This document shows, in pieces, positions 1-5,759 of a stretch of DNA of 7,825 nucleotides. The notes below the pieces were generated by a model. It did no database searches, was not told where the DNA came from, and worked only from the letters and a program-made list of their open reading frames with translations. How positions within the stretch are numbered: the first letter of the stretch is position 1; every line of letters starts with the position of its first letter. A program made the translations under genes and the position numbers. This DNA comes from Tepidiphilus sp. (GTDB lineage: Bacteria > Pseudomonadota > Gammaproteobacteria > Burkholderiales > Rhodocyclaceae): NCBI GenBank assembly GCA_028684345.1, contig JAQUGB010000076.1:1-7825 (forward strand), given 5' to 3'.

Positions 1-1
1 C

Positions 2-313
2 ACCTACCTCAAGCGCCTGCCGCTCGACGAGTTGAAGATCGATCAGTCCTTCGTGCGCGACGTGCTCACCGACTCCAACGATGCGGCCATCGCACGCACC
101 ATCGTGGCGCTCGCCCACAGCCTGGGGTTGGAGGTGATCGCCGAGGGGGTGGAGACGTCGGAGCAATGGAAATTCCTCGCCGAACTTGGGTGTCCGGCTT
201 ACCAGGGCTACTATTTCGCGCGACCCGTGCCGATCGAGCGTTTCGAGGAGACCTTGCGCGAGTTCCTCCTCGTCCAGCGGGAAGTCGGCCTGCCGACGGA
301 TTCGGGGCGCTAA
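2..313 (+). CDS. EAL-domain c-di-GMP phosphodiesterase, C-terminal part (5' end outside window)
   Basis: This is the last third or so of an EAL domain, which hydrolyses cyclic di-GMP to pGpG in the cytoplasm. The frame is open from base 2, so the gene begins upstream of the window. The visible protein starts TYLKRLPLDELKIDQSFVRD, the stretch that follows the DDFG loop in this family. The lysine of LKID, the glutamate of AEGVE (codon 143-145) and the glutamine of YQGYYFARP (codon 203-205) are all present. The last two lie exactly 20 residues apart, as in active enzymes. It ends about 25 residues after the domain, so nothing follows the EAL domain. Any GGDEF, PAS or membrane part must lie upstream and cannot be judged. 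The TAA stop overlaps the folA stop of the opposite strand. Family assignment is firm; in vivo activity and the sensory domain are unknown. Confidence 0.95.
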   Translation, partial: TYLKRLPLDELKIDQSFVRDVLTDSNDAAIARTIVALAHSLGLEVIAEGVETSEQWKFLAELGCPAYQGYYFARPVPIERFEETLREFLLVQREVGLPTDSGR

Positions 314-804
314 GCGTCCTTGCGGCGGTAGGTGACGATCTGGTAAGGGGTTTCGTCGTTCGGATCCGCCTCGGGGCGTTCGCGGCCGACTTCGGCGAAG
401 CGCCTCCGGTCCCATTCAGGGAAGAACGCATCCCCCTGAGGCTCGGCGTCCACTTCTGTGATCACCAGGCGATCGGCAAACGGCAGTGTCTGGCGATAGA
501 TCTGCGCTCCGCCGATCACGAAGACCACCGGCTCAGCCTCGAGCGCCGCCCGCGCGGCTTCGAGCGAGGGATAGACTTCCGCGCCGGGGGCCGTGAAAGA
601 GGGATCGTGGCTCACCACCACGTTGCGGCGATCGGGCAGGGGGCGACCGAGCGATTCCCAGGTCTTGCGCCCCATGAGCACCGCGTGCCCGGTGGTGAGG
701 CGGCGGAAGTGCCGCAAGTCGGATTTCAGCCGCCAGGGAAGCGCCCCATCGCGGCCGATCACGCCATTTCGCGCCACCGCGGCGACGATCACCCACTCGC
801 TCAT
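310..804 (-). CDS. folA: Dihydrofolate reductase
   Basis: This 164-residue enzyme reduces 7,8-dihydrofolate to tetrahydrofolate with NADPH in the cytoplasm. It replenishes the cofactor that thymidylate synthase oxidises. Its length matches the chromosomal type (E. coli 159). Recognisable parts are the N-terminal strand and loop MSEWVIVAAVARNGVIG, then LPWRLKSDL with Asp29 as the equivalent of catalytic Asp27 of E. coli. Further on are the NADPH loop MGRKTWES (44-51), GRPLPDRRN with Arg59 for the glutamate tail of folate, VIGGAQIY (96-103) and Thr116 in ITEVDAE. The start at 804 is chosen because the protein begins directly at the first beta strand and its ATG overlaps the thyA TGA. There is no strong Shine-Dalgarno, only a weak GGTGG, so translational coupling to thyA is likely. 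The reading frame continues upstream to about 981 but is non-homologous there. No sign of a plasmid-type trimethoprim-resistant DHFR. Confidence 0.97.
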   Translation of the reverse strand: MSEWVIVAAVARNGVIGRDGALPWRLKSDLRHFRRLTTGHAVLMGRKTWESLGRPLPDRRNVVVSHDPSFTAPGAEVYPSLEAARAALEAEPVVFVIGGAQIYRQTLPFADRLVITEVDAEPQGDAFFPEWDRRRFAEVGRERPEADPNDETPYQIVTYRRKDA

Positions 805-1595
805 ACGGCCACCGGCGCGGGGATGTGCGGATGCGGCTCGTAGCCTTCCAGCGTGAAGTCTTCGTAGCGGAAGGCGAAGAGATCGGTCACTTCCGGGTTG
901 AGCTTCATCTTGGGTAGCGGCCGCGGCTCGCGGCCAAGCTGCAGCCGGGCCTGCTCCAGGTGGTTGAGGTAGAGATGGCAATCTCCCCCCGTCCAGATGA
1001 ACTCGTGCGCCTCATAGCCGCAGACCTGGGCCACCATCAGGGTGAGCAGTGCATAGGAGGCGATGTTGAACGGCACGCCGAGAAAGACGTCGGCGCTGCG
1101 CTGGTAGAGCTGGCAGGAGAGCCTGCCCTCGGCGACGTAGAACTGGAAGAGCGCGTGGCAGGGCGGTAGCGCCATCTGGTCCACCTCGGCCGGATTCCAG
1201 GCCACGACCAGGTGGCGGCGCGAATCCGGATTCGTCTTCAGCCCTTCGACGAGGCGGGCGATCTGGTCGATGCTGCGTCCGTCCGGCGCCTCCCAGCGCC
1301 GCCATTGCTTGCCATAGACCGGCCCGAGCTCGCCGCGCTCGTCGGCCCACTCGTCCCAGATCGTCACGCCGTGCTCGCGCAGGTACGCCACGTTGGTGTC
1401 GCCGCGCAGAAACCACAGCAGTTCGTGGATGATCGATTTGACGTGCAGTTTCTTGGTGGTGAGCAGCGGAAAGCCTTGGCGCAGATCGAAGCGCATCTGC
1501 CAGCCGAAGACCGACAGGGTGCCGGTTCCGGTGCGGTCCGCCTTGCGGGTGCCGTGCTCCAGGATGTGCCGCAGGAGGTCGAGGTAGGGTCGCAT
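801..1595 (-). CDS. thyA: Thymidylate synthase (ThyA type)
   Basis: This enzyme methylates dUMP to dTMP with 5,10-methylenetetrahydrofolate, releasing dihydrofolate. It acts as a cytoplasmic homodimer. It has 264 residues, the same as E. coli ThyA, and aligns without gaps. The catalytic nucleophile is Cys146 in the LPPCHALFQFY motif. Other family residues fall at their E. coli numbers: Arg21 (DRTGTGT), Trp80, Tyr94, Arg126-Arg127, Arg166 (QRS), Asp169, Asn177 (PFNIASYALL), His207 and Tyr209. The carboxyl end is HIPAPVAV, the conserved tail that closes over the active site. The start at 1595 agrees with E. coli, although no purine-rich Shine-Dalgarno precedes it. The gene is first in a two-gene operon and hands over to folA by an ATGA overlap, so the enzyme that consumes THF and the one that restores it are made together. 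A TAGAAT box at 1625-1630 on the same strand could be its -10 element. Confidence 0.98.
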   Translation of the reverse strand: MRPYLDLLRHILEHGTRKADRTGTGTLSVFGWQMRFDLRQGFPLLTTKKLHVKSIIHELLWFLRGDTNVAYLREHGVTIWDEWADERGELGPVYGKQWRRWEAPDGRSIDQIARLVEGLKTNPDSRRHLVVAWNPAEVDQMALPPCHALFQFYVAEGRLSCQLYQRSADVFLGVPFNIASYALLTLMVAQVCGYEAHEFIWTGGDCHLYLNHLEQARLQLGREPRPLPKMKLNPEVTDLFAFRYEDFTLEGYEPHPHIPAPVAV

Positions 1596-1624
1596 TGCCG
1601 TGTCGGAGGAAAAAATCGACCCTT

Positions 1625-1630
1625 ATTCTA
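1625..1630 (-). promoter_or_regulatory. Candidate -10 box of the thyA-folA promoter
   Basis: On the minus strand this reads TAGAAT, five of six bases of the sigma70 -10 consensus. It would start transcription near 1618, giving a leader of about 23 bases before the thyA ATG. No good -35 hexamer sits at 16-18 bp spacing. A partial TTGCCG (1645-1650) lies only 14 bp away, so the promoter may be weak or factor-dependent. Inferred from position and match only. Confidence 0.4.
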
Positions 1631-1642
1631 GCGCAGCTGCGC
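1631..1642. promoter_or_regulatory. Perfect 12-bp palindrome, operator-like
   Basis: GCGCAGCTGCGC is its own reverse complement over all 12 bases. It sits immediately upstream of the TAGAAT box of the thyA side, in what would be the -35/-10 spacer, and about 45-50 bases before the candidate promoter of the diiron protein. The position suits a dimeric regulator or a structural element. In GC-rich DNA a 12-bp palindrome can also be chance, so function is unproven. Confidence 0.3.
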
Positions 1643-1658
1643 GGCGGCAACACCGCCG
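1642..1658. repeat. Inverted repeat, 6-bp GC stem with 5-base loop
   Basis: CGGCGG and CCGCCG flank CAACA, giving a strong small hairpin directly next to the 12-bp palindrome. It has no T-run on either side, so it is not a convincing terminator. Lying between two divergent genes, it could be part of a regulatory region or simply GC-rich sequence. Confidence 0.35.
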
Positions 1659-1664
1659 TCAGGG

Positions 1665-1693
1665 TTTATCCTCGGGTGAGTCGGTGTTATTCT
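1665..1693 (+). promoter_or_regulatory. Weak candidate promoter for the diiron protein / GGDEF-EAL operon
   Basis: TTTATC (1665-1670) and TATTCT (1688-1693) are separated by 17 bp, the preferred spacing, and the start would fall near 1700. The -10 matches four of six consensus bases and the -35 three, so this is a weak call that rests mainly on its place in the only gap upstream of the operon. Confidence 0.25.
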
Positions 1694-1733
1694 TTCCTGC
1701 GTCGGCATGCCCCTTTTCAGGAACGGAACATCC

Positions 1734-2498
1734 ATGCACAACGTAGAGCTCTACCGGGACGATGCCCATCTGTGCGTGCTGCTCAACGAAAGCGAGGAGC
1801 TCGATGAGGGCGGCATCCACTCCAACCAGTTCCTCATCCTGCATCAGGAGTTCGGCGTCCTGCTCGATCCCGGCGGCTTCGGGGTGATGGCCGACGTGCT
1901 CGAGGCCATGCTCACCTACTGCGAGCCGGAGCAGATCCGCTACATCGTCTTGTCGCACCAAGACCCGGACATCGTGGGCGGCCTTGCCTCCTGGCTCGAA
2001 CTCACGCGCGCCACCGTGCTCATCTCGCGCCTGTGGACGCGTTTCATCCCTCATTATGGCCTTCCGAACACCGATCGTATCGTCGCCATCCCCGATACCG
2101 GCGCCCAGATCGATCTTGGAACCTCCGCCGTTCTCGACCTGATTCCGGCGCACTTCCTGCATTCCGAGGGCAACTTCCAGGTCTACGATCCGCGGGCGAA
2201 GATCCTCTTTTCCGGCGACGTGGGGGCTTCGGAACTGAGCGGTGCCGAGACGCAGACCTTCATCGAGGATCTGGCGCCGCATCTGCCCCGCATCGAGGGG
2301 TTCCATCGCCGCTACATGGCGAGCAACCGCGCCATCAAAGCGTGGAGGGAAACCTTGGGCGAGCGGCCGGTCGAGCTGCTGGCGCCACAGCACGGGCCGG
2401 TCTATCGCGGCGCTGCCGTTGGCCAGTTCCTCGGCTGGCTCGAGGGGCTCGAATGCGGCGTCGATCTCCTGCAGCCCGGGGGAGTGTTTCGGCGATGA
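1734..2498 (+). CDS. Diiron metallo-beta-lactamase-fold protein, ODP/flavodiiron-like, probable O2 (or NO) sensor
   Basis: This 254-residue cytoplasmic protein has the metallo-beta-lactamase fold of flavodiiron proteins but no flavodoxin domain. It therefore resembles ODP, the oxygen-binding diiron protein known from Treponema denticola. The six expected ligands are visible: His75, Asp77 and Asp79 in SHQDPDIVGG, His143 in HFLHSEGNF, Asp162 in LFSGDVG and His220 in PQHGPVY. The gaps H75-H143-D162 (68 and 19 residues) match flavodiiron enzymes (67 and 19). The canonical HxExDH motif is changed to HxDxDI: Asp replaces the bridging-side Glu, and the last His is Ile. The start at 1734 is chosen because AGGAACGGAA precedes it; an in-frame ATG at 1707 has no ribosome site. 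It is joined by ATGA to a GGDEF-EAL gene, suggesting a sensor for c-di-GMP turnover. NO/O2 reductase activity with a separate flavoprotein, or plain hydrolase activity, remains possible. Confidence 0.85.
   Translation: MHNVELYRDDAHLCVLLNESEELDEGGIHSNQFLILHQEFGVLLDPGGFGVMADVLEAMLTYCEPEQIRYIVLSHQDPDIVGGLASWLELTRATVLISRLWTRFIPHYGLPNTDRIVAIPDTGAQIDLGTSAVLDLIPAHFLHSEGNFQVYDPRAKILFSGDVGASELSGAETQTFIEDLAPHLPRIEGFHRRYMASNRAIKAWRETLGERPVELLAPQHGPVYRGAAVGQFLGWLEGLECGVDLLQPGGVFRR
2478..2484 (+). promoter_or_regulatory. Ribosome binding site for the GGDEF-EAL gene
   Basis: GGGGGAG ends 10 bases before the ATG at 2495, inside the last codons of the diiron protein gene. It supports that start over any upstream continuation of the open frame, and shows the gene can load its own ribosomes as well as being coupled through ATGA. 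Confidence 0.5.
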
Positions 2499-4669
2499 AC
2501 CGTTTCATTCCCCCCGATCTCTTGCGTCTGCGGCGCGATAGCCTGCGAGCGATCACCGGTATCCTCGAGCATGAGACCCGTTTCCGTCTCGGGTTTTCGG
2601 CCATGGCGGCTGCACTCGAGCGCGCCCATCGCCGTCTGGCGGCGACGCTCGAGAATCCGCCGGTCGAAGGAACGGCCGAGGCGGAATCTCCCCGCTCCCG
2701 GCTTGCCCGCCTCGACCGTATGGTCGGTCTGCTCCACGAGCTCCTCGACCAGGATGGGCGGGCCCAGACCGAGGCCATCGTCTCCTTGCTGCACCACTTT
2801 GAAGCAGCCAGCGCCGAACTCACCCAGACCCTGGTGGAGAAGGAGCTCATCGACCGGCAGCGCGCCGTGCTCGAACGCATCATCTTTTCCTATGAGCGCA
2901 TCTCCCAATGGATGGAGTTCCTCAAGGAGATCCTCACCGATTTTTACCAGATCTTTCCGTTCGATGCGTTCTTCGTCGCTTTTGCCGAGAACCACGGGCT
3001 GACGCTCAAGGTCTTCCACCCTGCGGCGCTGGAATCGGCCATGCGAGAGCAGCTCTTGCATCGCGTCTCGCAGCACGTCCTCGCTTCCCTGGGTCAGCCT
3101 CCCGATGCGGCGTTTGACATCGAAGAGCATTTCCTCACGACCCAACCCGCCGAGGCGAAGCCGGTCGAATCGATGATGTTGATCACCGAGCGGGTGCCGG
3201 AGCGGCACACCAAGCTCGTCGGCATCCTCGGGGCGGCCTTCGGCGTGCATGAGAAGCTCTCGCCGCAGGAAGAGGCGGTGATCCGCTCGCTTCTGGCGAT
3301 CGTCGTCATCGTGGTCGGCTCCAGCCGCGCGTTGGGGCAGTCGCTCGCCGAGCTCGAATACTATTCGCTGCACGACCCCCTCACCAACCTCTACAACCGG
3401 CGGCATTTTCTCTCCATGCTGCAGTACGAGATCACGCGCAGCGAGCGCCACCAGCACGAATTCTCTCTGCTGATGGTCGATCTCGACGATTTCAAGGACG
3501 TCAACGACACCTTCGGCCATCCCGTGGGCGACGAAGCCTTGTGTCAGGTAGCCAATCACCTCAAGGGCAGCGTGCGCCCGGGCGATCTCGTCTGCCGCAT
3601 CGGAGGCGACGAATTCGTCATCCTCTTGCCGGAGACGGGCAAAGAAGAAGCCAAACGCCTTGCCCGTACCATCCGTGACCGTCTGCGCGAGCATCCCGTC
3701 CACGCTTCCCAGCTTGAATTCCATCTCACGGCCTCCATTGGCATCGTCACCTATCCCGCCGACGGAGCCAATCAAAACGATCTGATGACCCGGCTCGACT
3801 TCGCCGCCTATGAAGCGAAGAAACGGGGCAAGGACGGCGTCTTTCACTACAGCGACATCGACCGCGGCGAGGAAGTGCAGCGCATCGCCCAGCACCGTCG
3901 CCAGGAAGCGGAGGTCGTGCGTGCCGCTTTACGCAAGGGGCGCATCGTCCCCTATTTCCAGCCCATCATCGAAACGGGAAGTGGCCGGGTCGTCGCCTAC
4001 GAGGTGCTCGCGCGTCTCATCGCCGATGATGGCGAGATCGTCTCCGCCGCCCGCTTCATCGACGCCATCGAAAAGTACGGCATGGGCCGGGAGCTCGATC
4101 GTCGCATGATCTCTGCCGCGCTCGATGCCCTGCGCCGTTTGCCGCCGACGGCAAACGATTCGGCCCCGCTGCTCTTTCTCAATCTCTCGGTGCAGGAGAT
4201 CCAGAATCGCAACGTACTGACCTTTGCCTCCCGCCTTTGTTATCAGTGGGAGATCGACCCTCATCGCATCGTCTTCGAGCTGCTGGAGCGCGATGCCATT
4301 TCTGACATGGAAAAGATCCGCCGTTTCCTCTCCACGTTACGCAAGAAAGGGTTTCGCTTTGCGCTGGATGATTTCGGCAGTGGCTACAACTCCTTCCACT
4401 ACCTGCGCGAGCTGGAATTCGATTTCGTCAAGATCGACGGTGCCTTCATCCGCGGCATCGAGCACTCGAAGACCGACGAAGCGCTGGTGCGCAACCTCGC
4501 CCGCCTGTGCCACGATCTCGGCATCCAGACGGTGGCCGAATTCGTCGAGAGCCAGAAACTGCTCGAGAAGATCAAGGAGCTTGGCGTGACCCATGCGCAG
4601 GGGTATTACATCGGCCTTCCTCGGCCGGATATCCTACCGCCCGCAGGGGTGGATGCTTCGGCAGAATGA
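2495..4669 (+). CDS. GAF-like / GGDEF / EAL bifunctional c-di-GMP cyclase-phosphodiesterase
   Basis: This 724-residue soluble protein can in principle both make and degrade c-di-GMP. Residues 1-135 are mostly helical, with a coiled-coil-like part at about 90-135. Residues 135-280 look like a GAF domain ending in a hydrophobic helix (SLLAIVVIVVGSSRAL). The GGDEF domain follows (about 286-450) with HDPLTNLYNRR (Asp294), metal Asp329 in VDLDDFK, intact GGDEF at 370-374 and an inhibitory-site RxxD (R361-D364) at canonical spacing. The EAL domain (about 480-715) reads EVL at 503-505. Its catalytic set is complete: Glu503, Asn563, Glu595, Asp625-Asp626, Lys646, Glu682 and Gln702. From Asn563 on, the spacings (32, 30, 20, 36, 20) equal those of RocR. 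No transmembrane segment is seen. The ATG overlaps the stop of the diiron protein, so the two are made together. Which activity dominates, and what the GAF-like region binds, cannot be read from sequence. Confidence 0.93.
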   Translation: MNRFIPPDLLRLRRDSLRAITGILEHETRFRLGFSAMAAALERAHRRLAATLENPPVEGTAEAESPRSRLARLDRMVGLLHELLDQDGRAQTEAIVSLLHHFEAASAELTQTLVEKELIDRQRAVLERIIFSYERISQWMEFLKEILTDFYQIFPFDAFFVAFAENHGLTLKVFHPAALESAMREQLLHRVSQHVLASLGQPPDAAFDIEEHFLTTQPAEAKPVESMMLITERVPERHTKLVGILGAAFGVHEKLSPQEEAVIRSLLAIVVIVVGSSRALGQSLAELEYYSLHDPLTNLYNRRHFLSMLQYEITRSERHQHEFSLLMVDLDDFKDVNDTFGHPVGDEALCQVANHLKGSVRPGDLVCRIGGDEFVILLPETGKEEAKRLARTIRDRLREHPVHASQLEFHLTASIGIVTYPADGANQNDLMTRLDFAAYEAKKRGKDGVFHYSDIDRGEEVQRIAQHRRQEAEVVRAALRKGRIVPYFQPIIETGSGRVVAYEVLARLIADDGEIVSAARFIDAIEKYGMGRELDRRMISAALDALRRLPPTANDSAPLLFLNLSVQEIQNRNVLTFASRLCYQWEIDPHRIVFELLERDAISDMEKIRRFLSTLRKKGFRFALDDFGSGYNSFHYLRELEFDFVKIDGAFIRGIEHSKTDEALVRNLARLCHDLGIQTVAEFVESQKLLEKIKELGVTHAQGYYIGLPRPDILPPAGVDASAE

Positions 4670-4673
4670 ATGC

Positions 4674-4688
4674 GCCCCGGCTCGGGGC
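4674..4688. terminator. GC hairpin between convergent genes, possible terminator
   Basis: GCCCCG-GCT-CGGGGC forms a perfect 6-bp all-GC stem with a three-base loop, five bases after the GGDEF-EAL stop and 40 bases beyond the LAB_N stop on the other strand. It lacks a T-run on both strands, so it is not a classic intrinsic terminator. It may stall or protect transcript ends. A weaker dyad follows, GGTGAA (4693-4698) with TTCACC (4718-4723) and a 19-base loop. The rest of the 59-base gap shows nothing. Confidence 0.4.
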
Positions 4689-4728
4689 CTATGGTGAATC
4701 TGCTGCGCGACGGTTGCTTCACCGGCGC

Positions 4729-5025
4729 TCAGGTCGAGGCGTGCATCGTCTCTTTCGCATGGACCTTGCGCTCCCGCCAGATGAGATGCAGATTTCGGGC
4801 GTAGATGAAAAGGCCCGTGAGCTGGCCGATGATGAAGACGGGATCGGCGCGGTAGATGGCATAGGCAAGCAGCGTCGCCCCGCCGGCGAGGCTGAAGTAC
4901 CAAAACGCGAGCGGCATCACGCTGCGCCGTTGCCGTTCGCTGGCGAGCCATTGGACGAGAAAGCGCATCGAGAAAAGCGCCTGACCGAGCAGGCCGATAC
5001 CGAGCCAAATAAAGTCGAGATTCAT
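4729..5025 (-). CDS. LAB_N-domain small membrane protein (lipid A biosynthesis N-terminal-like)
   Basis: This 98-residue inner-membrane protein belongs to the family named after the N-terminal extension of some LpxB proteins. No LpxB catalytic part is attached. Three hydrophobic segments are visible, at about 4-27, 38-57 and 62-80. Family landmarks are GQALFSMRFLVQW, SE near 29-30, SVMPLAFWYFSLAGG, YAIYRADPVFIIGQ and YARNLHLIW. The C-terminal tail is short, charged and polar. Stand-alone members often sit beside GT2 and ArnT-like genes, as here, but their biochemical role is not established; a membrane partner or lipid-carrier function is inference. The ATG at 5025 is supported by a strong GGAGGG site at 5031-5036 with 5-base spacing, and by its ATGA overlap with the GT2 stop. 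An in-frame ATG at 5082 lies inside the GT2 gene and is unlikely. It is the last gene of its operon. Confidence 0.88.
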   Translation of the reverse strand: MNLDFIWLGIGLLGQALFSMRFLVQWLASERQRRSVMPLAFWYFSLAGGATLLAYAIYRADPVFIIGQLTGLFIYARNLHLIWRERKVHAKETMHAST

Positions 5026-5759
5026 TTTTGCCCTCCATTTTGCGAGGAAAAAGGTAAGCGGCGTCGATGCAGGAGCCACCACACGCCGAAAAGATCGACC
5101 AGACCGACCCAGAGGCGATTACCGATGCCGTATTTCGACGTGCCGTGCCGCCGCGGTCGATGGTGCACCGGCACTGAGACCACGCGCCCGCCCTCGCGTC
5201 GCACCAGAGCGGGAAGGAAACGATGTAGGTGATCGAAGTAGGGCAGGCGCAGGAAGCGCTCGCGCCGGATGAGTTTCACGCCGCAGCCGCTGTCGGGCAC
5301 GCCATCGTGCAGCAGGGCCGAGCGAACCGCATTAGCGATGCGCGAGGATAGCCGCCGAATCCACGTGTCGTGGCGATCGACGCGGTGGCCGATGACCATG
5401 TCCGGTGGGTTTGGCTCCTGCTGCACCAGGGTCCAGAAACGCCACAGATCGGCCGGATCGTTCTGTCCGTCGCCGTCGAGCGTGCCGATCCATGCTCCTT
5501 GTGCAGCGAGCGCCCCGGTGAGCAGCGCCGCGCTTTGACCGGCATTGCGCTCATGGCGCACCACGTGCGAGTTCGGCCCCTTCTGGGCGCAGAGGTCTTG
5601 CAGCACGGCAAACGTGTCATCGGTGCTCGCGTCGTCGACGAAGATCACCTCGAAGTCGAGCTTGCCGCCGAGCGCGGCTTGGATTTCGTCGGCGAGGGTG
5701 GCGACGTTGTCGCGTTCATTATGTACAGGAATGACGATGGAGAGGTCCATGAAGTTCAT
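5022..5759 (-). CDS. Family 2 glycosyltransferase, polyprenyl-phosphate sugar transferase-like (ArnC/DPM1 type)
   Basis: This 245-residue enzyme is expected to move a sugar from a nucleotide donor to a polyprenyl phosphate on the cytoplasmic face of the inner membrane. The GT-A fold is clear: SIVIPVHNE at 7-15, VDDASTDDT at 41-49, nucleotide/metal motif DGDGQNDP at 95-102 (Asp95, Asp97), DSGCG at 156-160, and HRPRRHGTSKYG at 200-211, typical of dolichol/undecaprenyl-phosphate transferases. ArnC and GtrB relatives carry two C-terminal transmembrane helices; this protein has only one hydrophobic stretch (about 217-230) before a basic tail, so membrane attachment may need a partner. The ATG at 5759 overlaps the stop of the ArnT-like gene; Met4 (5750) is an equally natural start. 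The product should feed the upstream ArnT-like enzyme. The sugar cannot be deduced, since no nucleotide-sugar enzyme is in the window. Confidence 0.9.
   Translation of the reverse strand: MNFMDLSIVIPVHNERDNVATLADEIQAALGGKLDFEVIFVDDASTDDTFAVLQDLCAQKGPNSHVVRHERNAGQSAALLTGALAAQGAWIGTLDGDGQNDPADLWRFWTLVQQEPNPPDMVIGHRVDRHDTWIRRLSSRIANAVRSALLHDGVPDSGCGVKLIRRERFLRLPYFDHLHRFLPALVRREGGRVVSVPVHHRPRRHGTSKYGIGNRLWVGLVDLFGVWWLLHRRRLPFSSQNGGQK
5031..5036 (-). promoter_or_regulatory. Strong Shine-Dalgarno for the LAB_N gene
   Basis: On the minus strand this reads GGAGGG, five bases before the ATG at 5025 and inside the 3' end of the GT2 gene. It is the best ribosome site on the minus strand of this window and fixes the start of the small protein. 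It suggests the protein may be made in more copies than its upstream neighbours. Confidence 0.6.

Noticed and set aside
1659..2393. 244-codon minus-strand frame opposite the diiron protein gene
   Set aside because: Antisense shadow with no domain; the plus-strand product has all six metal ligands at family spacing.
2033..2494. In-frame upstream extension of the GGDEF-EAL protein
   Set aside because: The 154 extra codons overlap the diiron protein, look like arginine/glycine-rich out-of-frame translation, and the ATG at 2495 has both a ribosome site and an ATGA overlap.
3281..3340. Transmembrane helix in the GGDEF-EAL protein
   Set aside because: The hydrophobic run around residues 265-275 is short, lies just before the GGDEF linker and fits the last helix of a GAF-like fold; no second membrane segment exists.
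2402..3895. 497-codon open frame on the minus strand inside the GGDEF-EAL gene
   Set aside because: It is antisense to a gene with unmistakable conserved motifs, has no recognisable domain, and long antisense frames are expected from codon bias in GC-rich DNA.
4674..4723. Classic rho-independent terminator after the GGDEF-EAL gene
   Set aside because: The stem is strong but no T-run follows on either strand, so it is listed only as a possible terminator.
4507..5232. 241-codon plus-strand frame spanning the end of the GGDEF-EAL gene and the opposite GT2/LAB_N genes
   Set aside because: It crosses three real genes in the wrong frames or strand and shows no recognisable protein features.
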